Source of the DNA: Methylobacterium sp. W2
GTDB taxonomy: Bacteria > Pseudomonadota > Alphaproteobacteria > Rhizobiales > Beijerinckiaceae
Direction of reading: 5' to 3'
Assembly (NCBI RefSeq): GCF_020662345.1
Contig: NZ_VMOA01000006.1
Coordinates: 62,001-126,000, forward strand
Length of the DNA stretch: 64,000 nucleotides
Under the pieces are notes generated by a model. The model ran no database searches and was not told the origin of the DNA. It worked only from the letters and a program-made list of their open reading frames with translations. The translations under genes and the position numbers were made by a program. This document shows, piece after piece, positions 8,221 through 18,305 of the stretch. Numbering within the stretch: position 1 is the stretch's first letter; every line of letters starts with the position of its first letter.

Positions 8221-8673
8221 ATGGTTCACCAGCTCGTCTATTACAGCCGTAACGTCGTGCAGGGTAACGACCGCGCAATGCTTGCGAATTTGCGGGACAT
8301 CGTTGCCACTTCTCAGCGCAATAATAGCAGAGACGGGATCACCGGCTTCCTCATCTTCGACAAGACGTGGTTCATTCAGATTCTCGAGGGTGAGCAAGCC
8401 CAGGTGAGTGCCACCTATACGCGTATTGCACGCGACCCGCGCCACGCCACTGCAACCATCATGGATGCGCGCAATGTTCAGGGCCGCTCCTTCCCTAATT
8501 GGACCATGGGTGGCGCGATGCGAACGCCAGAGGTGGAAGAAGTCTACCTGCAGCACGGTATCGGAAGCGCGATCGAGCCGACACGCCTGAAGAGCGCTCA
8601 CGTCATCAATCTTGCCCTCGATCTTCAGGCCTTCGATGCAGCCAAGCGTCAGGCGCAGCGTCTCGCCAGCTAG
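8221..8673 (+). CDS. BLUF-domain blue-light sensor, short form
   Basis: 150 residues, essentially one BLUF domain (1-97) plus a short helical C-terminal cap. Diagnostic residues are present: Tyr7 in LVYYS, Asn34/35 before DGITGFLIF, Gln53 in FIQILEG (the Tyr-Gln pair that rearranges on FAD excitation), a DPRH motif at 72-75 and Trp94 in NWTMG. It should bind FAD noncovalently in the cytoplasm. No output domain is fused, so signalling must go through a partner protein. No cyclic-di-GMP or transcription partner is adjacent. The upstream dyad at 8166-8188 may regulate it. Confidence 0.93.
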   Translation: MVHQLVYYSRNVVQGNDRAMLANLRDIVATSQRNNSRDGITGFLIFDKTWFIQILEGEQAQVSATYTRIARDPRHATATIMDARNVQGRSFPNWTMGGAMRTPEVEEVYLQHGIGSAIEPTRLKSAHVINLALDLQAFDAAKRQAQRLAS

Positions 8674-8781
8674 CCCCAGCAGCTGAGGGTTCGCAGAGTG
8701 TACGGACGGCCATGGGGTCCGCTCGTCACCGTCTGGATCATCTGCAGAACCGGCCGTGACGGCTGAGACGGGATCGGCGGC

Positions 8782-10128
8782 TCAGCACGCCGCCACGTTC
8801 ACCGCGAGGCCGCCGAGCGAGGTCTCCTTGTACTTCGCCTGCATGTCGTGGCCGGTCTGGCGCATGGTCTCGATGACCTCGTCGAGGCTGACCCGATGGA
8901 TGCCGTCGCCGCGCAGGGCCAGGGAGGCGGCGACCACCGCCTTATTGGCGCCGAAGGCATTGCGCTCGATGCAGGGGATCTGGACGAGGCCGCCGATCGG
9001 GTCGCAGGTCATGCCGAGATGATGCTCCATGGCGATCTCGGCGGCGTTCTCGATCTGCAGGGTCGAGCCGCCGAGCAGCGCCGCGAGGCCCGCCGCCGCC
9101 ATGGCGGCGGCCGAGCCGACCTCCCCCTGGCAGCCGACCTCGGCGCCGGAGATCGAGGCGCGGCTCTTGATGAGGCCGCCGATGGCGGCCGCGACCAGCA
9201 GGAACTCGCGGCCGCGCTCGTCCGACCAGCCGGGGCAGAAGTCGCGGGCGTAGCGCAACACGGCGGGGACGATCCCGGCGGCGCCGTTGGTGGGCGCGGT
9301 CACCACCCGGCCGCCCGCGGCGTTCTCCTCGTTCACCGCGAGGGCGAACAGGCTGATCCAGTCCATGATCTCGTGGGCCGGCCGGGCGTTGAGGTGGCGG
9401 TTCGCCTCCAGGTCCTCGAACAGCTTCTTCGCCCGCCGCCGCACCTTGAGGCCGCCGGGCAGTTCCCCGGTCTGGCGCAGCCCCCGGTCGATACAGGAAA
9501 ACATCGCGTCGCGGATGGAATCCAGCCCCTCGTCGATGGCCTCGCGGCTGCGGCTCGCGCCCTCGTTGGCGCGCTGGACCTGGGCGATGGAGAAACCGGT
9601 GCGCAGGCACGTCGCCAGCAGATCGGCGGCGCTGGCATAGGGGAGCGGAAAGGTCACCGCCTCGCCCTCGCGGACCTCCTCCTCACCGACGACGAAGCCG
9701 CCGCCGATGGAGTAGCAGGTGACCGTGTCGAGGACCGTGCCCTGACCGTCGAGGGCGCGAAAGCGCATGCCGTTGGTGTGGACCGGCAGCACCTCGGTGA
9801 AATTGAAGACGAGATCGCTCTCGAGGGCGAAGGCCGGCCCGCCGAGGCCGAGCCGGCCCGTCCGCTTCGCTTCGGCCACGTATTCGTCGACCCGGTCGGG
9901 GTCGATCCCGGCGGGGCTATGGCCGAGGAGGCCGAGGAGGATGGCGACATCGGTCCCGTGCCCGCGCCCGGTCCAGGCGAGGGAGCCGAAGATCTCGGCG
10001 CGGATGCGGGCGAGGCCGGGACGCCGCCGCGTCCGCTCGCGGAAATCGAGGGCCGCCACCATCGGCCCCACCGTATGCGAGCTCGACGGGCCGATCCCGA
10101 TCTTGAACAGGTCGAAGGCGCTGATCAT
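8782..10128 (-). CDS. sdaA: L-serine ammonia-lyase, single-chain iron-sulfur type
   Basis: 448 residues, the usual length for one-subunit L-serine dehydratases that convert serine to pyruvate and ammonia. The N-terminal domain has [17 protein letters not shown]. The catalytic domain carries the cluster cysteines in [12 protein letters not shown] and in [16 protein letters not shown], which hold an oxygen-sensitive [4Fe-4S] cluster. Cytosolic. In serine-cycle methylotrophs this enzyme would drain serine towards pyruvate. Monocistronic on the minus strand, convergent with the BLUF gene. Confidence 0.95.
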   Translation of the reverse strand: MISAFDLFKIGIGPSSSHTVGPMVAALDFRERTRRRPGLARIRAEIFGSLAWTGRGHGTDVAILLGLLGHSPAGIDPDRVDEYVAEAKRTGRLGLGGPAFALESDLVFNFTEVLPVHTNGMRFRALDGQGTVLDTVTCYSIGGGFVVGEEEVREGEAVTFPLPYASAADLLATCLRTGFSIAQVQRANEGASRSREAIDEGLDSIRDAMFSCIDRGLRQTGELPGGLKVRRRAKKLFEDLEANRHLNARPAHEIMDWISLFALAVNEENAAGGRVVTAPTNGAAGIVPAVLRYARDFCPGWSDERGREFLLVAAAIGGLIKSRASISGAEVGCQGEVGSAAAMAAAGLAALLGGSTLQIENAAEIAMEHHLGMTCDPIGGLVQIPCIERNAFGANKAVVAASLALRGDGIHRVSLDEVIETMRQTGHDMQAKYKETSLGGLAVNVAAC

Positions 10129-10245
10129 CGGTCCCGGTCCGTCTCATCCGCGGCATCGCGGCGTCGCGACCGCTCGTCTCATCGGCCTGATCTGAAGATC
10201 GGGCCTCGTCTTCGCAAGTGCGAAGCCAATTCCGCGACGGCGGGA

Positions 10246-10752
10246 TCATTCCTTGCCGGCTACCTCGTTGTCGTCGCGGGCGCGGTGCAGCAGGAAGATC
10301 GAGATCACCATGGTGAGGATGAGCCCGGACAGCACGCCGAGCTCGATCATCGAGGCGCGGAACAGCGCCTCGCGCTCGGCCGTCATCGGCGCATGCATCA
10401 CCTCGGAGGATTGCAGGGTGATGACGAGGACGCGCCGGATCGAGGCGATCAGCCCGACGATGAGGAAGGGCTCGCAGGTGAGCCGCCCCGAGCGCATCGA
10501 GACCCGCACCGTGTGCAGGATCTCCACCAGCATCAGCAGGAACAGCAGGCTGTCGACGATCTTGAGGAGTTCGCCCGAACCCCCGAGATGGCGGATGGCG
10601 CCGAAGAGCAGGCCCGTCGCGTCGATGAGCGCGAGGATCGCCGTCCCGGCGAGGAGCAGGCCGAGGGCGGCATAGACCGCGTGTTCGGTATGCAGAAAGA
10701 CGAAGGCCGAGATCCGGGTCAGCCGGCCTTCCTGCTCGCTGTCTCGCGCCAT
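10246..10752 (-). CDS. PsiE-family membrane protein
   Basis: 168 residues with four predicted transmembrane helices: AALGLLLAGTAILALI near 28-45, LLKIVDSLLFLLMLVEIL near 63-80, a third around FLIVGLIASIRRVLVITL and a fourth LGVLSGLILTMVISIFLL near 137-155. The pattern, including the RRVLVITL segment after a cytoplasmic loop, matches the phosphate-starvation-inducible PsiE family, whose biochemical role is unknown. It lies downstream of the DUF4337-like gene on the same strand with a 71-base gap, so the two may be cotranscribed. No Pho box was recognised. Confidence 0.75.
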   Translation of the reverse strand: MARDSEQEGRLTRISAFVFLHTEHAVYAALGLLLAGTAILALIDATGLLFGAIRHLGGSGELLKIVDSLLFLLMLVEILHTVRVSMRSGRLTCEPFLIVGLIASIRRVLVITLQSSEVMHAPMTAEREALFRASMIELGVLSGLILTMVISIFLLHRARDDNEVAGKE

Positions 10753-10823
10753 GTCTCGCCCCCCTCATCCTTCAACTGTCGCGAGGGAGGCGAGAGTCCA
10801 GGCTCGGCGCCGGGATTCGCGCG

Positions 10824-11381
10824 TCAGTGGAAGAACGGCAGAAAATGCGGCGCGTAGAGGCCGAAGCCCAGCATCACCAGGCCGGCCACGCCCAGGAACC
10901 CGCCCGCCAGCGTCAGCGCGGCGATGCCGGTGATGACCTGGGCCGAGGCGAGGACGATGCCGATCTGGAAGGCGGCCGAGCCGAACTCGTAATGGTGGTA
11001 GCGATGGAGCGCGAGGTCGCGGTGCTCCTGCGAGGCCCGCGCCTTCTCCTGCAGCTCCTTGCGCCCGTCGCCGGTGGCGGGGTCCGATTCCCAGCGGGCC
11101 ATGGTCTTGGCCCATTCCGCGCGCTTGGCCGCGATGGCCGGTGCGTTGGCCGTCTCCGGCGGGATCAGGGCGAGGGTCTCGTCGGCGGTCTTGAGGATGG
11201 TGCCGCGGATGGTGCGGGCCTGGTAATAGGCCCATTGGTTGGAGGATTCGACGTTGGCGCTGAGCGCTTCCGTCTGCGCCCCCTTGGCCAGGGTCTCGGC
11301 CAGCGCCAGGAACAGCGCCAGCACCGAGATCAGCAGCGCGACCTTCTTGTTCGAGCCCTCGATGGCTCCATGACCCGACAT
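10824..11381 (-). CDS. DUF4337-like inner-membrane protein
   Basis: 185 residues. An N-terminal helix (VALLISVLALFLALAETLA, 13-32) is followed by a long soluble stretch with NQWAYYQARTIRGT, then two C-terminal helices (IGIVLASAQVITGIAAL and FLGVAGLVMLGFGLY). The QWAYYQA segment and the topology match the DUF4337 family. The loop is rich in charged helical residues and probably periplasmic or coiled. Function unknown. It is on the minus strand just upstream of the PsiE-like gene. Confidence 0.7.
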   Translation of the reverse strand: MSGHGAIEGSNKKVALLISVLALFLALAETLAKGAQTEALSANVESSNQWAYYQARTIRGTILKTADETLALIPPETANAPAIAAKRAEWAKTMARWESDPATGDGRKELQEKARASQEHRDLALHRYHHYEFGSAAFQIGIVLASAQVITGIAALTLAGGFLGVAGLVMLGFGLYAPHFLPFFH

Positions 11382-11474
11382 GCCGCTTGCTCCCGCTCGA
11401 TTTCGACGGCGGCAGTCACAGCCGATCCGCGGAGGAAGCGCAACCGTTTCCTCCGCGGCCTCGTGGCCGCCCCG

Positions 11475-12659
<1,185 letters not shown>

Positions 12660-13399
12660 TGTAGAGGATCTCCACGTGGAGCGGCAGTGTGTTTGTCAAT
12701 CCGCGGATATGGCCCGAGACCACCGACACCGCGCCGAATTCACCCATCGCCCGGGCGTTGCAGAGGAGCACGCTGTAGAGCAGCCCCCAGCGGATGTTGG
12801 GCAGCGTCACCGTCCGGAAAGCGTGCCAGCCGGAGGCGCCGAGGGTCAGGGCGGCTTCCTCCTCCGCCGTCCCCTGCTCCTGCATCAGCGGGATCAGCTG
12901 GCGGGCGACGAAGGGGAAGGTGACGAAGATCGTGGCGAGCACGATGCCCGGAACGGCGAAGATGATCTGGATGTCATGCTCGAGCAGCCACGGGCCGAGG
13001 AGGCCCTGGGCGCCGAAGACGAGCACGTAGATCAGGCCCGAGACCACCGGCGAGACCGAGAACGGCAGGTCGATGAGGGTCACGAGCAGGTTCTTGCCGC
13101 GGAACTCGAACTTGGCGATGGCCCAGGAGGCCATGATGCCGAAGACGAGGTTGAACGGCACGGCGATGGCCGCGGTGAGCAGGGTGAGGCGGATCGCCGA
13201 GCGGGCATCCACCTCGGAGAAGGCGGCGAGATAGGCCGACCAGCCCTTGGCGAAGGCCTGGATGAACACCGTCACCAGGGGCAGCACTAGGAACAGGGCG
13301 AGGAAGACCACCGCGATCCCGATCAGCAACGCGCGGACGGCGAAGCCTTCGGTGACCACGCTTCCGGCGCGGGCGGGGGGCTGAGTGGTGGCGCTGGCG

Positions 13400-14257
13400 C
13401 TAGACATATCCGAACCTCCGGCGGCTCCAGGCCTGGATCAGGTTGATGGCCAGCAGCGTCACGAACGAGATGCCGAGCATGATTGTCGCGATGGCGCAGG
13501 CGCCCCCGTAATCGAACTCGGAGAGCTTGATGACGATGAGGAGCGGCGCGATCTCGGAGACGTAGGGCAGGTTGCCGGCGATGAAGATGATCGAGCCGTA
13601 TTCTCCGACGCCGCGGGCGAAGGCGAGGGCGAAGCCCGTGAGCACGGCCGGGATCAGCGGCGGCACCACCACCTTGATCAGGGTGTGCCAGCGATCGGCG
13701 CCGAGGGTGGCCGAGGCCTCCTCGATCTCCTTGTCGATCTCCTCGATGAGGGGCTGCACCGTCCGCACGGCGAAGGGCAGGCCGATGAAGACCATGGCGA
13801 TGTAGATGCCCACCGGCGTGTAGGCGGCCTCGATCCCGAGCTTGGCGAGCTGCTCGCCGACGAGGCCGTTGGGCGCATAGAGGGAGGCCAGGGCGATGCC
13901 GGCGACGGCGGTGGGCAGGGCGAAGGGCAGGTCCACCACCGCGTCGACGATCTTGCGGCCGGGGAACCGGTAGCGGGTGAGCACCCAGGCGATGAGGAAG
14001 CCGAAGACCGAGGCGGTGAGCGCCGCGAGGAGCGACACGCCGAAGCTCACGCGCAGGGCGCTGGCGACGCGCGGATCGGTGGCCACCTCCCAGATCCCCC
14101 ACAGGCCGAGGCCGGAGGCGCGGGCGACGAGGGCGGCGAGCGGCAGCAGCACGATGATGCCGAGGCAGGTCAGGGTGTAGCCGAAGGTGATGCCGAAGCC
14201 GGGAATCACGCTGGGCTGACGGAAGCGTCGTCTCGGACGCAGAGGCGGCTCTGCCAT
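13400..14257 (-). CDS. cysT: Sulfate ABC transporter permease CysT (CysU)
   Basis: 285 residues with six helices; the first spans [20 protein letters not shown]. The EAA loop reads [22 protein letters not shown] and is followed by [16 protein letters not shown], the CysT signature. It forms the inner-membrane channel with CysW. ATG 14257 starts the protein just after the intergenic repeat that separates it from cysP. The arginine-rich N-terminus ([10 protein letters not shown]) is cytoplasmic. Second gene of the operon. Confidence 0.95.
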   Translation of the reverse strand: MAEPPLRPRRRFRQPSVIPGFGITFGYTLTCLGIIVLLPLAALVARASGLGLWGIWEVATDPRVASALRVSFGVSLLAALTASVFGFLIAWVLTRYRFPGRKIVDAVVDLPFALPTAVAGIALASLYAPNGLVGEQLAKLGIEAAYTPVGIYIAMVFIGLPFAVRTVQPLIEEIDKEIEEASATLGADRWHTLIKVVVPPLIPAVLTGFALAFARGVGEYGSIIFIAGNLPYVSEIAPLLIVIKLSEFDYGGACAIATIMLGISFVTLLAINLIQAWSRRRFGYV

Positions 14258-14381
14258 GGGGTGGTCCTGAATGCTCGTTGGATCGCCACCCTCCCGCCTC
14301 GGCGGAGGAGGGAGCGTGGTGTCAAGGCGGTGCGCCCGCCCCGCTCCGTCGCAGGCCGTCCCTCCATCCAAGAGGGTTCGG

Positions 14382-14446
14382 CACGAGGCGCGACGGGCTC
14401 CCTCTCCTTCCAGGAGAGGGGCCCCGTGCTGCCCGCGAGATGTGTG
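14382..14446. repeat. Extragenic palindromic repeat, short copy
   Basis: CACGAGGCGCG, then GGGCTCCCTCTCC and CCAGGAGAGGGG, then CCCGTGCTGCCCGCG, matches the two outer parts of the repeat at 3955-4090 with three or so mismatches, but lacks its central stem. It lies in the cysP-cysT gap (14258-14472), which also has a separate GC-rich hairpin near 14288-14313 (CCCTCCCGCC / GGCGGAGGAGGG). Such stems inside an operon can lower expression of the permease genes relative to the binding protein. Confidence 0.65.
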
Positions 14447-14472
14447 CCTATCGTCGGCCGGGGAGGGGCGCG

Positions 14473-15555
14473 TTACTGCGGCGGCTTGCTCAGCTGGTCG
14501 AACAGGCCGCCATTGTCGAAGTTCTTCTTCTGGATATCGTCCCAGTTGCCCTGGAGATCCTCGATCTTGAAGAGCTTCAGCTCGGGCAGCTGCGCCAGAT
14601 GCTCGGGCTTGGCGGCCTCGCGCTTGATCGGACGGTAATGGTGCTTGGCGAAGATCGCCTGCGCCTTGTCCGTGTAGAGGAACTGGAGGTAGGCCTCGGC
14701 CTGCTTGCGGGTGCCCTTCTTGTCGACATTGGCGTCGACCAGGGCCACCGGCGGCTCGGCGTAGATCGAGGTCGGCGGGACGACCACGTCGAACTTGTCG
14801 CGGCCGAACTCGTCGAACACGAGATAGGCCTCGTTCTCCCAGGTCGGCAGCACGTCGCCGAGACCGCGCTGGGCGAAGGTCACGGTGGAGCCGCGCGCCC
14901 CCGTATCGAGCACCGGCACCTGCTTGTAGAGCTGGCCGACGAAGGCGTTGGCCTTGTCGACATTCTTGCCTTCCTTCTCGTAGGCGTAGCCCCAGGCCGC
15001 GAGGAAGTTCCAGCGCCCGCCGGCGGAGGTCTTCGGGTTCGGGGTGATCACCTTCACGTCGGGCTTCACCAGGTCGCCCCAATCCTTCACGCCCTTCGGG
15101 TTGCCCTTGCGCACCAGGAACACCACGGTGGAGGTATAGGGCAGGCCTTCGTTGGGCAGCTTGGTGCGCCAGTCGGCGGGGATCTTCTTCGAGAGGCGGC
15201 TGATCGCGTCGATATCGGAGGGGATGCCCAGGGTCACCACATCGGCGGGGATGCCGTCGATGACGGTGCGGGCCTGCGAGCCGGAGCCGCCATGGGCCGC
15301 GCGGACGGTGACGGTCTCGCCGGTCTTGGCCTTCCACTCCTCGATGAAGGCCGCGTTGATCTCCTTATAGAGCTCACGCGTCGGATCGTAGGAGACGTTG
15401 AGGAGTTCTGTCTGCGCCTGGGCGGCGCCGGAGGTCAGCAACGCGGAGGCGAGCCCCGCCGAGACCAGGCCGACCGAACCGGCGCACAGGGCGAGGACGC
15501 GCCTTCTCCGGGAGAGGCGGCGGGCGTTGGGCGTCGAGGACATGGTCGCGGTCAC
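14473..15555 (-). CDS. cysP: Periplasmic sulfate-binding protein
   Basis: About 360 residues. The N-terminus is arginine-rich (RRLSRRRRVLAL) with a signal peptide ending in SGAAQAQ. The mature protein has the sulfate-binding family landmarks LNVSYDPTRELYKEINAAF, then HGGSGSQAR, VVTLGIPSDIDAI and PNPKTSAGGRWNFLAAW. It captures sulfate (or thiosulfate) in the periplasm and delivers it to CysT/CysW. Start may be 15555 or ATG 15543. First gene of the operon, so likely the most strongly expressed. The sbp/cysP distinction cannot be made from sequence alone. Confidence 0.93.
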   Translation of the reverse strand: MTATMSSTPNARRLSRRRRVLALCAGSVGLVSAGLASALLTSGAAQAQTELLNVSYDPTRELYKEINAAFIEEWKAKTGETVTVRAAHGGSGSQARTVIDGIPADVVTLGIPSDIDAISRLSKKIPADWRTKLPNEGLPYTSTVVFLVRKGNPKGVKDWGDLVKPDVKVITPNPKTSAGGRWNFLAAWGYAYEKEGKNVDKANAFVGQLYKQVPVLDTGARGSTVTFAQRGLGDVLPTWENEAYLVFDEFGRDKFDVVVPPTSIYAEPPVALVDANVDKKGTRKQAEAYLQFLYTDKAQAIFAKHHYRPIKREAAKPEHLAQLPELKLFKIEDLQGNWDDIQKKNFDNGGLFDQLSKPPQ

Positions 15556-15624
15556 AGGTTTGTCTCCGGCTACGTCGTGGCGAGGGACCCTTGCGGTCCG
15601 GGCGCCCCGGTGATGCTACGTTTC

Positions 15625-15648
15625 GTTCTTTTTAAAGAACAATGTCAA
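15625..15648 (-). promoter_or_regulatory. cysP promoter with overlapping dyad
   Basis: On the minus strand a perfect TTGACA -35 box (15643-15648) is followed two bases later by a near-palindrome GTTCTTTAAAAAGAAC (15625-15640) lying in the spacer. The -10 box, near 15620-15625, is weak. A weak -10 next to an operator-like dyad fits a regulated promoter that needs a sulfur-responsive regulator; which one is unknown. Confidence 0.5.
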
Positions 15649-16036
15649 GCTTGGCCGGGCGACGGTTACTATGCTCAGATAGGTAATTCTCCTTCAATAG
15701 GCGAGGCCTCGAAGAACTATAGGCGGCGCGGAGAATCGATTTCTCTCACTGAGTCCAAGTGGGGAAGAAAGCGTTTCCGGAGGGCGGTTCTTTAGAAAGG
15801 ACGTACTGCCGCGAATCGCAGGCCGATCCGTGTTGCGACATACGGCCATTCATCGAAGCCGCGTGCTCAGCGAATCGAAGGGGGCCGGACGGCGTCGGAC
15901 CGGTTCAGGGACGCACGACGAAAAGCCGGCTGCGGCATGCCGCAACCGGTCGTCCGGGCTGGATCGCTCTCGCTGATTTCGAGAGCCGTGATGGGGAGGC
16001 AGGTTGAACGCGAAAGGGCGTTGCCCGAAGGGGCGC

Positions 16037-16102
16037 CTCGGTCGGAGGCCAGGGCGACCTCAGTCGAAGGCCAAGGCGACCTCAGTCGGAGGCGAGGGCC
16101 AC
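16037..16102. repeat. Three tandem copies of a 22-bp unit
   Basis: Units at 16037-16058, 16059-16080 and 16081-16102 follow the pattern CTCAGTCGAAGGCCAAGGCG plus AC, with two to four differences between copies. They lie in the 720-base gap between cysP and the NepR-like gene, which otherwise holds no convincing long gene. Confidence 0.75.
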
Positions 16103-16162
16103 CAAAGAGAAGACGGTCGCGAGCAGGATGTTTCCGGCGACGACGAGAACGAGGATGGTCAT
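16082..16162 (-). CDS. Possible 26-residue membrane peptide
   Basis: ATG 16162 to TGA 16082 encodes MTILVLVVAGNILLATVFSL and six more residues (VALASD), a single hydrophobic helix. The stop codon lies in the third unit of the 22-bp tandem repeat. No ribosome-binding site is visible, so this may be chance. It resembles single-helix accessory peptides only in general character. Confidence 0.2.
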   Translation of the reverse strand: MTILVLVVAGNILLATVFSLVALASD

Positions 16163-16279
16163 GGAAGGGGGTTTCGCGGGTTCGCTGAGGATGCGCCGGG
16201 CGGATCCGGTGCGTAGGCTGGATCCATAGCACCGCAATTCTGAACGTCGTGTGTCGTCCCGCTCATCCTAGGGGACGCG

Positions 16280-16486
16280 TCAGCCTTTCCTGCGGCCGAG
16301 CTTCGTCAGCAGTGATTCGATGCGCTCGCCCACCGGTTCGACCAGCGAATCGGCATAGAGGCTGCGCAGGTTCAGCCCGAGATGGCGTCTCACGCTCGCC
16401 GAGAGCGGCGCGGGTCTCGTCCGATGCGCCCGACCGTCCTGCCGGTCATCCGGCTGCATTTTGGTCATCAGGAGCGCTCCGCTCAT
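16280..16486 (-). CDS. NepR-like anti-sigma factor, general stress response
   Basis: 68 residues from ATG 16486, chosen because GAGGAGGT lies four bases upstream. The N-terminal half is polar and disordered. The C-terminal half reads HLGLNLRSLYADSLVEPV and then ERIESLLTKL, matching the NepR pattern (L-R-x-L-Y-x-x-x-x-x-E-P-V-x-x-R-x-x-x-L-L). NepR holds EcfG-type sigma factors until phosphorylated PhyR displaces it. Here neither phyR nor ecfG is adjacent, so this would be an orphan paralogue; alphaproteobacteria often have several. Only the short motif region supports the call. Confidence 0.7.
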   Translation of the reverse strand: MSGALLMTKMQPDDRQDGRAHRTRPAPLSASVRRHLGLNLRSLYADSLVEPVGERIESLLTKLGRRKG

Positions 16487-16862
16487 ACCGACCTCCTCAC
16501 GGGTGAGTGTGTCGGTCGTGACCAAAAGGTTCACACGGATTGGTTAAGAACAATTTTATCGATTCCGCAAAAGACGTGTGCGGCCAAGCTTTTGCGGGCA
16601 GCGCCAGTTTTCCCCTTTTCTGTCAATGACATTTTTCATTTTTAAGGGCGAAATAAATCCGCCGCTCGCCCCTCCGGGAGGAAATGGCGCGCTTGCAAAG
16701 GGTTGCCTCCCGCCATGCCCCCGGACCATCCGCCGACAGGGTTAGCGAATGGTTTCCGGCTGTGGACGGCTGCGCCGAAGCAGGGTTACAACGCTCTCGC
16801 TCACCGAGTCGGATTCAAGTCTTCGGAGGGCGATCGCCGCACGAAGGGGAGATCTTCAAAGA
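16487..16862. other. Intergenic region between divergent nepR-like and small ORF genes
   Basis: No gene seen. It is clearly AT-richer (for example TTAAGAACAATTTTATCG near 16542 and ATTTTTCATTTTTAAGG near 16631), suitable for promoters for both neighbours. I looked for an EcfG-type promoter (GGAAC, about 16 bases, CGTT) upstream of the nepR-like gene and found no convincing match. Confidence 0.4.
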
Positions 16863-17084
16863 ATGCAGACCATCACCATCACAGTGCGAGAGCGCGATAC
16901 CGTATTGGCGGCATTGCGTTACTATCAATTCTATCGCCTTCAGGGCCATCCTTTCGATCCGCGGCAAGACCACCTGATCGATGCAATTGCAAGTCACTCA
17001 GGTGAAAGTCTTGATCTTGCGGAAATCGACGATCTCTGTGCCGGCATTCAGGGCAATAAACACGCGCTGAGCGCCGCCGCGTAA
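16863..17084 (+). CDS. Small conserved-looking cytosolic protein
   Basis: 73 residues: an N-terminal strand (TITITVRERDTVLAALRYYQ), a middle segment FDPRQDHLIDAIASHSGE and an acidic helix LDLAEIDDLCAGIQGN. It is soluble with no signal peptide. ATG 16863 was preferred to the earlier in-frame start at 16749 because an AGGGGAG stretch lies upstream and the composition changes there. The fold might resemble small strand-helix proteins, but no family is recognised. Confidence 0.55.
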   Translation: MQTITITVRERDTVLAALRYYQFYRLQGHPFDPRQDHLIDAIASHSGESLDLAEIDDLCAGIQGNKHALSAAA

Positions 17085-17257
17085 CGCAGTCTCGAGGCCG
17101 GCGATTGCGGCTTCGATGGTGTTCCTGCGTCGGCTTCTGGATGCGGCAAGGTTTGCGCCGCACGCAGTCACTTCTTGACGCGACGACACCGGGTTCGGTT
17201 TCGACCCCGGAAGAAGAAACTTCTCTTTTGACCCATCCTTGAGACGTCGTGCACCCG

Positions 17258-17292
17258 GGGGCACCGAGCCGGAATTGCCCGGCCGGTGCCCC
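17258..17292. terminator. Hairpin between convergent small genes
   Basis: GGGGCACCG (17258-17266) with GCCGG (17268-17272) pairs with CCGGC (17279-17283) and CGGTGCCCC (17284-17292) around a short loop. It separates the gene ending at 17084 from the convergent one ending at 17319. No T-tract follows, so it may be Rho-assisted. Confidence 0.45.
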
Positions 17293-17318
17293 GCGCGCTC
17301 GCCCGACAGTCATACCCC

Positions 17319-17714
17319 TCAGGGGGCCGTGGCGAGGTGGCTCTTGGCCCGTCCCAAAGCCTCGTCGCAGGCCTTGGCGTCGCCCTTGCCGTCGGCGGTG
17401 CGGGCCTCGTCCAGGGCGACCTTGGCCTGCATCGCGGCATCGGCGCCCTTACCGGCCTCGGCGGATTTCTCCGGCGGAGCGGCCGGGGTCGAGGCGTTGC
17501 CTCCCTGCCCGGTCTCGCCCTGGCCTTCCCGTGCGCCGGCCGCGGCCTTGCCGGAGGTGGAGGCGGAGATGGCGCCGGTCGCCTCGTCCTTCACCTTGGC
17601 GTCGAGACGCGTGATCTCCTCCGAACAGGGAGAGGCGAGGACCGGGCTCGCCACGAGGCCGGCGGCGAATCCGGCGGCCAGCAAGGCGGCGAGGGGACGG
17701 GATCTCTGAATCAT
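17319..17714 (-). CDS. Exported alanine-rich protein, unknown function
   Basis: 131 residues. Signal peptide SRPLAALLAAGFAAGLVASP with a likely cut at LAS-PCSEE. The mature protein is low-complexity, rich in Ala, Gly, Lys and Glu, with an early segment CSEEITRLDAKVKDEATGAI and a late helix KVALDEARTADGKGDAKACDEALGRAK. Two cysteines (start of the mature chain and in KACDEA) could form a disulfide that closes a helical hairpin. It is the stand-alone gene between a hairpin and merR. Not identified. Confidence 0.65.
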   Translation of the reverse strand: MIQRSRPLAALLAAGFAAGLVASPVLASPCSEEITRLDAKVKDEATGAISASTSGKAAAGAREGQGETGQGGNASTPAAPPEKSAEAGKGADAAMQAKVALDEARTADGKGDAKACDEALGRAKSHLATAP

Positions 17715-17790
17715 GGGGTTTCCTCAACGGGCGGGTCTGTGACGGGACAACCCGCCGCCGGCCCCATCGGCTCCGCCGGAGCGGCGAAGT

Positions 17791-18237
17791 TTACGCCTCG
17801 GCGAACCCTGTCCGCGCACCGCCATGGTCGTGGTCGCATTCGCCGTGATCGGCCAGAACCTGGATGACCCGGCACTCGCCGACCCGCCCGTGGCCGCATT
17901 CCGTCACCATGCGCTGCAATTCCGTGCGCAACGAGATCAGCCGGGCGATGCGCTGCTCGACCTCCGCCAAGTGACGTCGCGCCAGGCGATCCACCTCGGC
18001 GCAGGATTCCTCCGGCTGGGCGCTCATGGCGAGGAGTTCGCGAATCGCATCGACCTCGAAGCCGAGTTCGCGCGCATGCCGGATGAAATTGAGCCGCGCC
18101 ACCTCGGCGTCGCCGTAGCGGCGCTGCTGCCCGTCGGTGCGCGGGGGCGACGGCATCAGCCCGACCTGCTCGTAATAGCGGATCGTCGGCACCTTCACCC
18201 CGGCGCGGCGCGACAGGATTCCGATCGAGAACGTCAT
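17791..18237 (-). CDS. MerR-family metal-responsive regulator (CadR/ZntR/PbrR type)
   Basis: 148 residues: a MerR helix-turn-helix (GILSRRAGVKVPTIRYYEQVG, LNFIRHARELGFEV) followed by a dimerisation helix and a metal-binding region. Cysteines in EESCAEVDRLARRH, TECGHGRVGECR and the C-terminal GECDHDHGG are the sort used for Cd, Zn, Pb or Co. It is divergent from the CDF transporter at 18306, which it should activate by twisting the 19-bp-spaced promoter at 18245-18275. Confidence 0.92.
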   Translation of the reverse strand: MTFSIGILSRRAGVKVPTIRYYEQVGLMPSPPRTDGQQRRYGDAEVARLNFIRHARELGFEVDAIRELLAMSAQPEESCAEVDRLARRHLAEVEQRIARLISLRTELQRMVTECGHGRVGECRVIQVLADHGECDHDHGGARTGFAEA

Positions 18238-18244
18238 TTTCCGC

Positions 18245-18275
18245 TTGATCCTCTAGTCGCTAGAGCTTGTAGACT
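18245..18275 (+). promoter_or_regulatory. MerR-type promoter with 19-bp spacer
   Basis: TTGATC (18245-18250) and TAGACT (18270-18275) are separated by exactly 19 bases, and the spacer carries the perfect dyad CTCTAG-TCG-CTAGAG (18251-18265). This overlong spacing is the hallmark of MerR-controlled promoters. Confidence 0.85.
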
Positions 18276-18305
18276 CCTTTCTAACGACGAAACGAGGAGA
18301 GAGCC

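Noticed and set aside
15759..16232. Two overlapping frames of 82 and 121 codons in the gap before the nepR-like gene
   Set aside because: No ribosome-binding site, biased composition, and one spans the tandem repeats; not supported as genes.
16500..16570. Possible EcfG-type promoter for the nepR-like gene
   Set aside because: GGAAT is present but the -10 CGTT at the right spacing is not.
17185..17206. CGGGTTCGGTTTCGACCCCGG, first seen as a possible tRNA T-arm
   Set aside because: No matching acceptor, D-arm or anticodon arm nearby, and the loop does not match GTTCRANNC.
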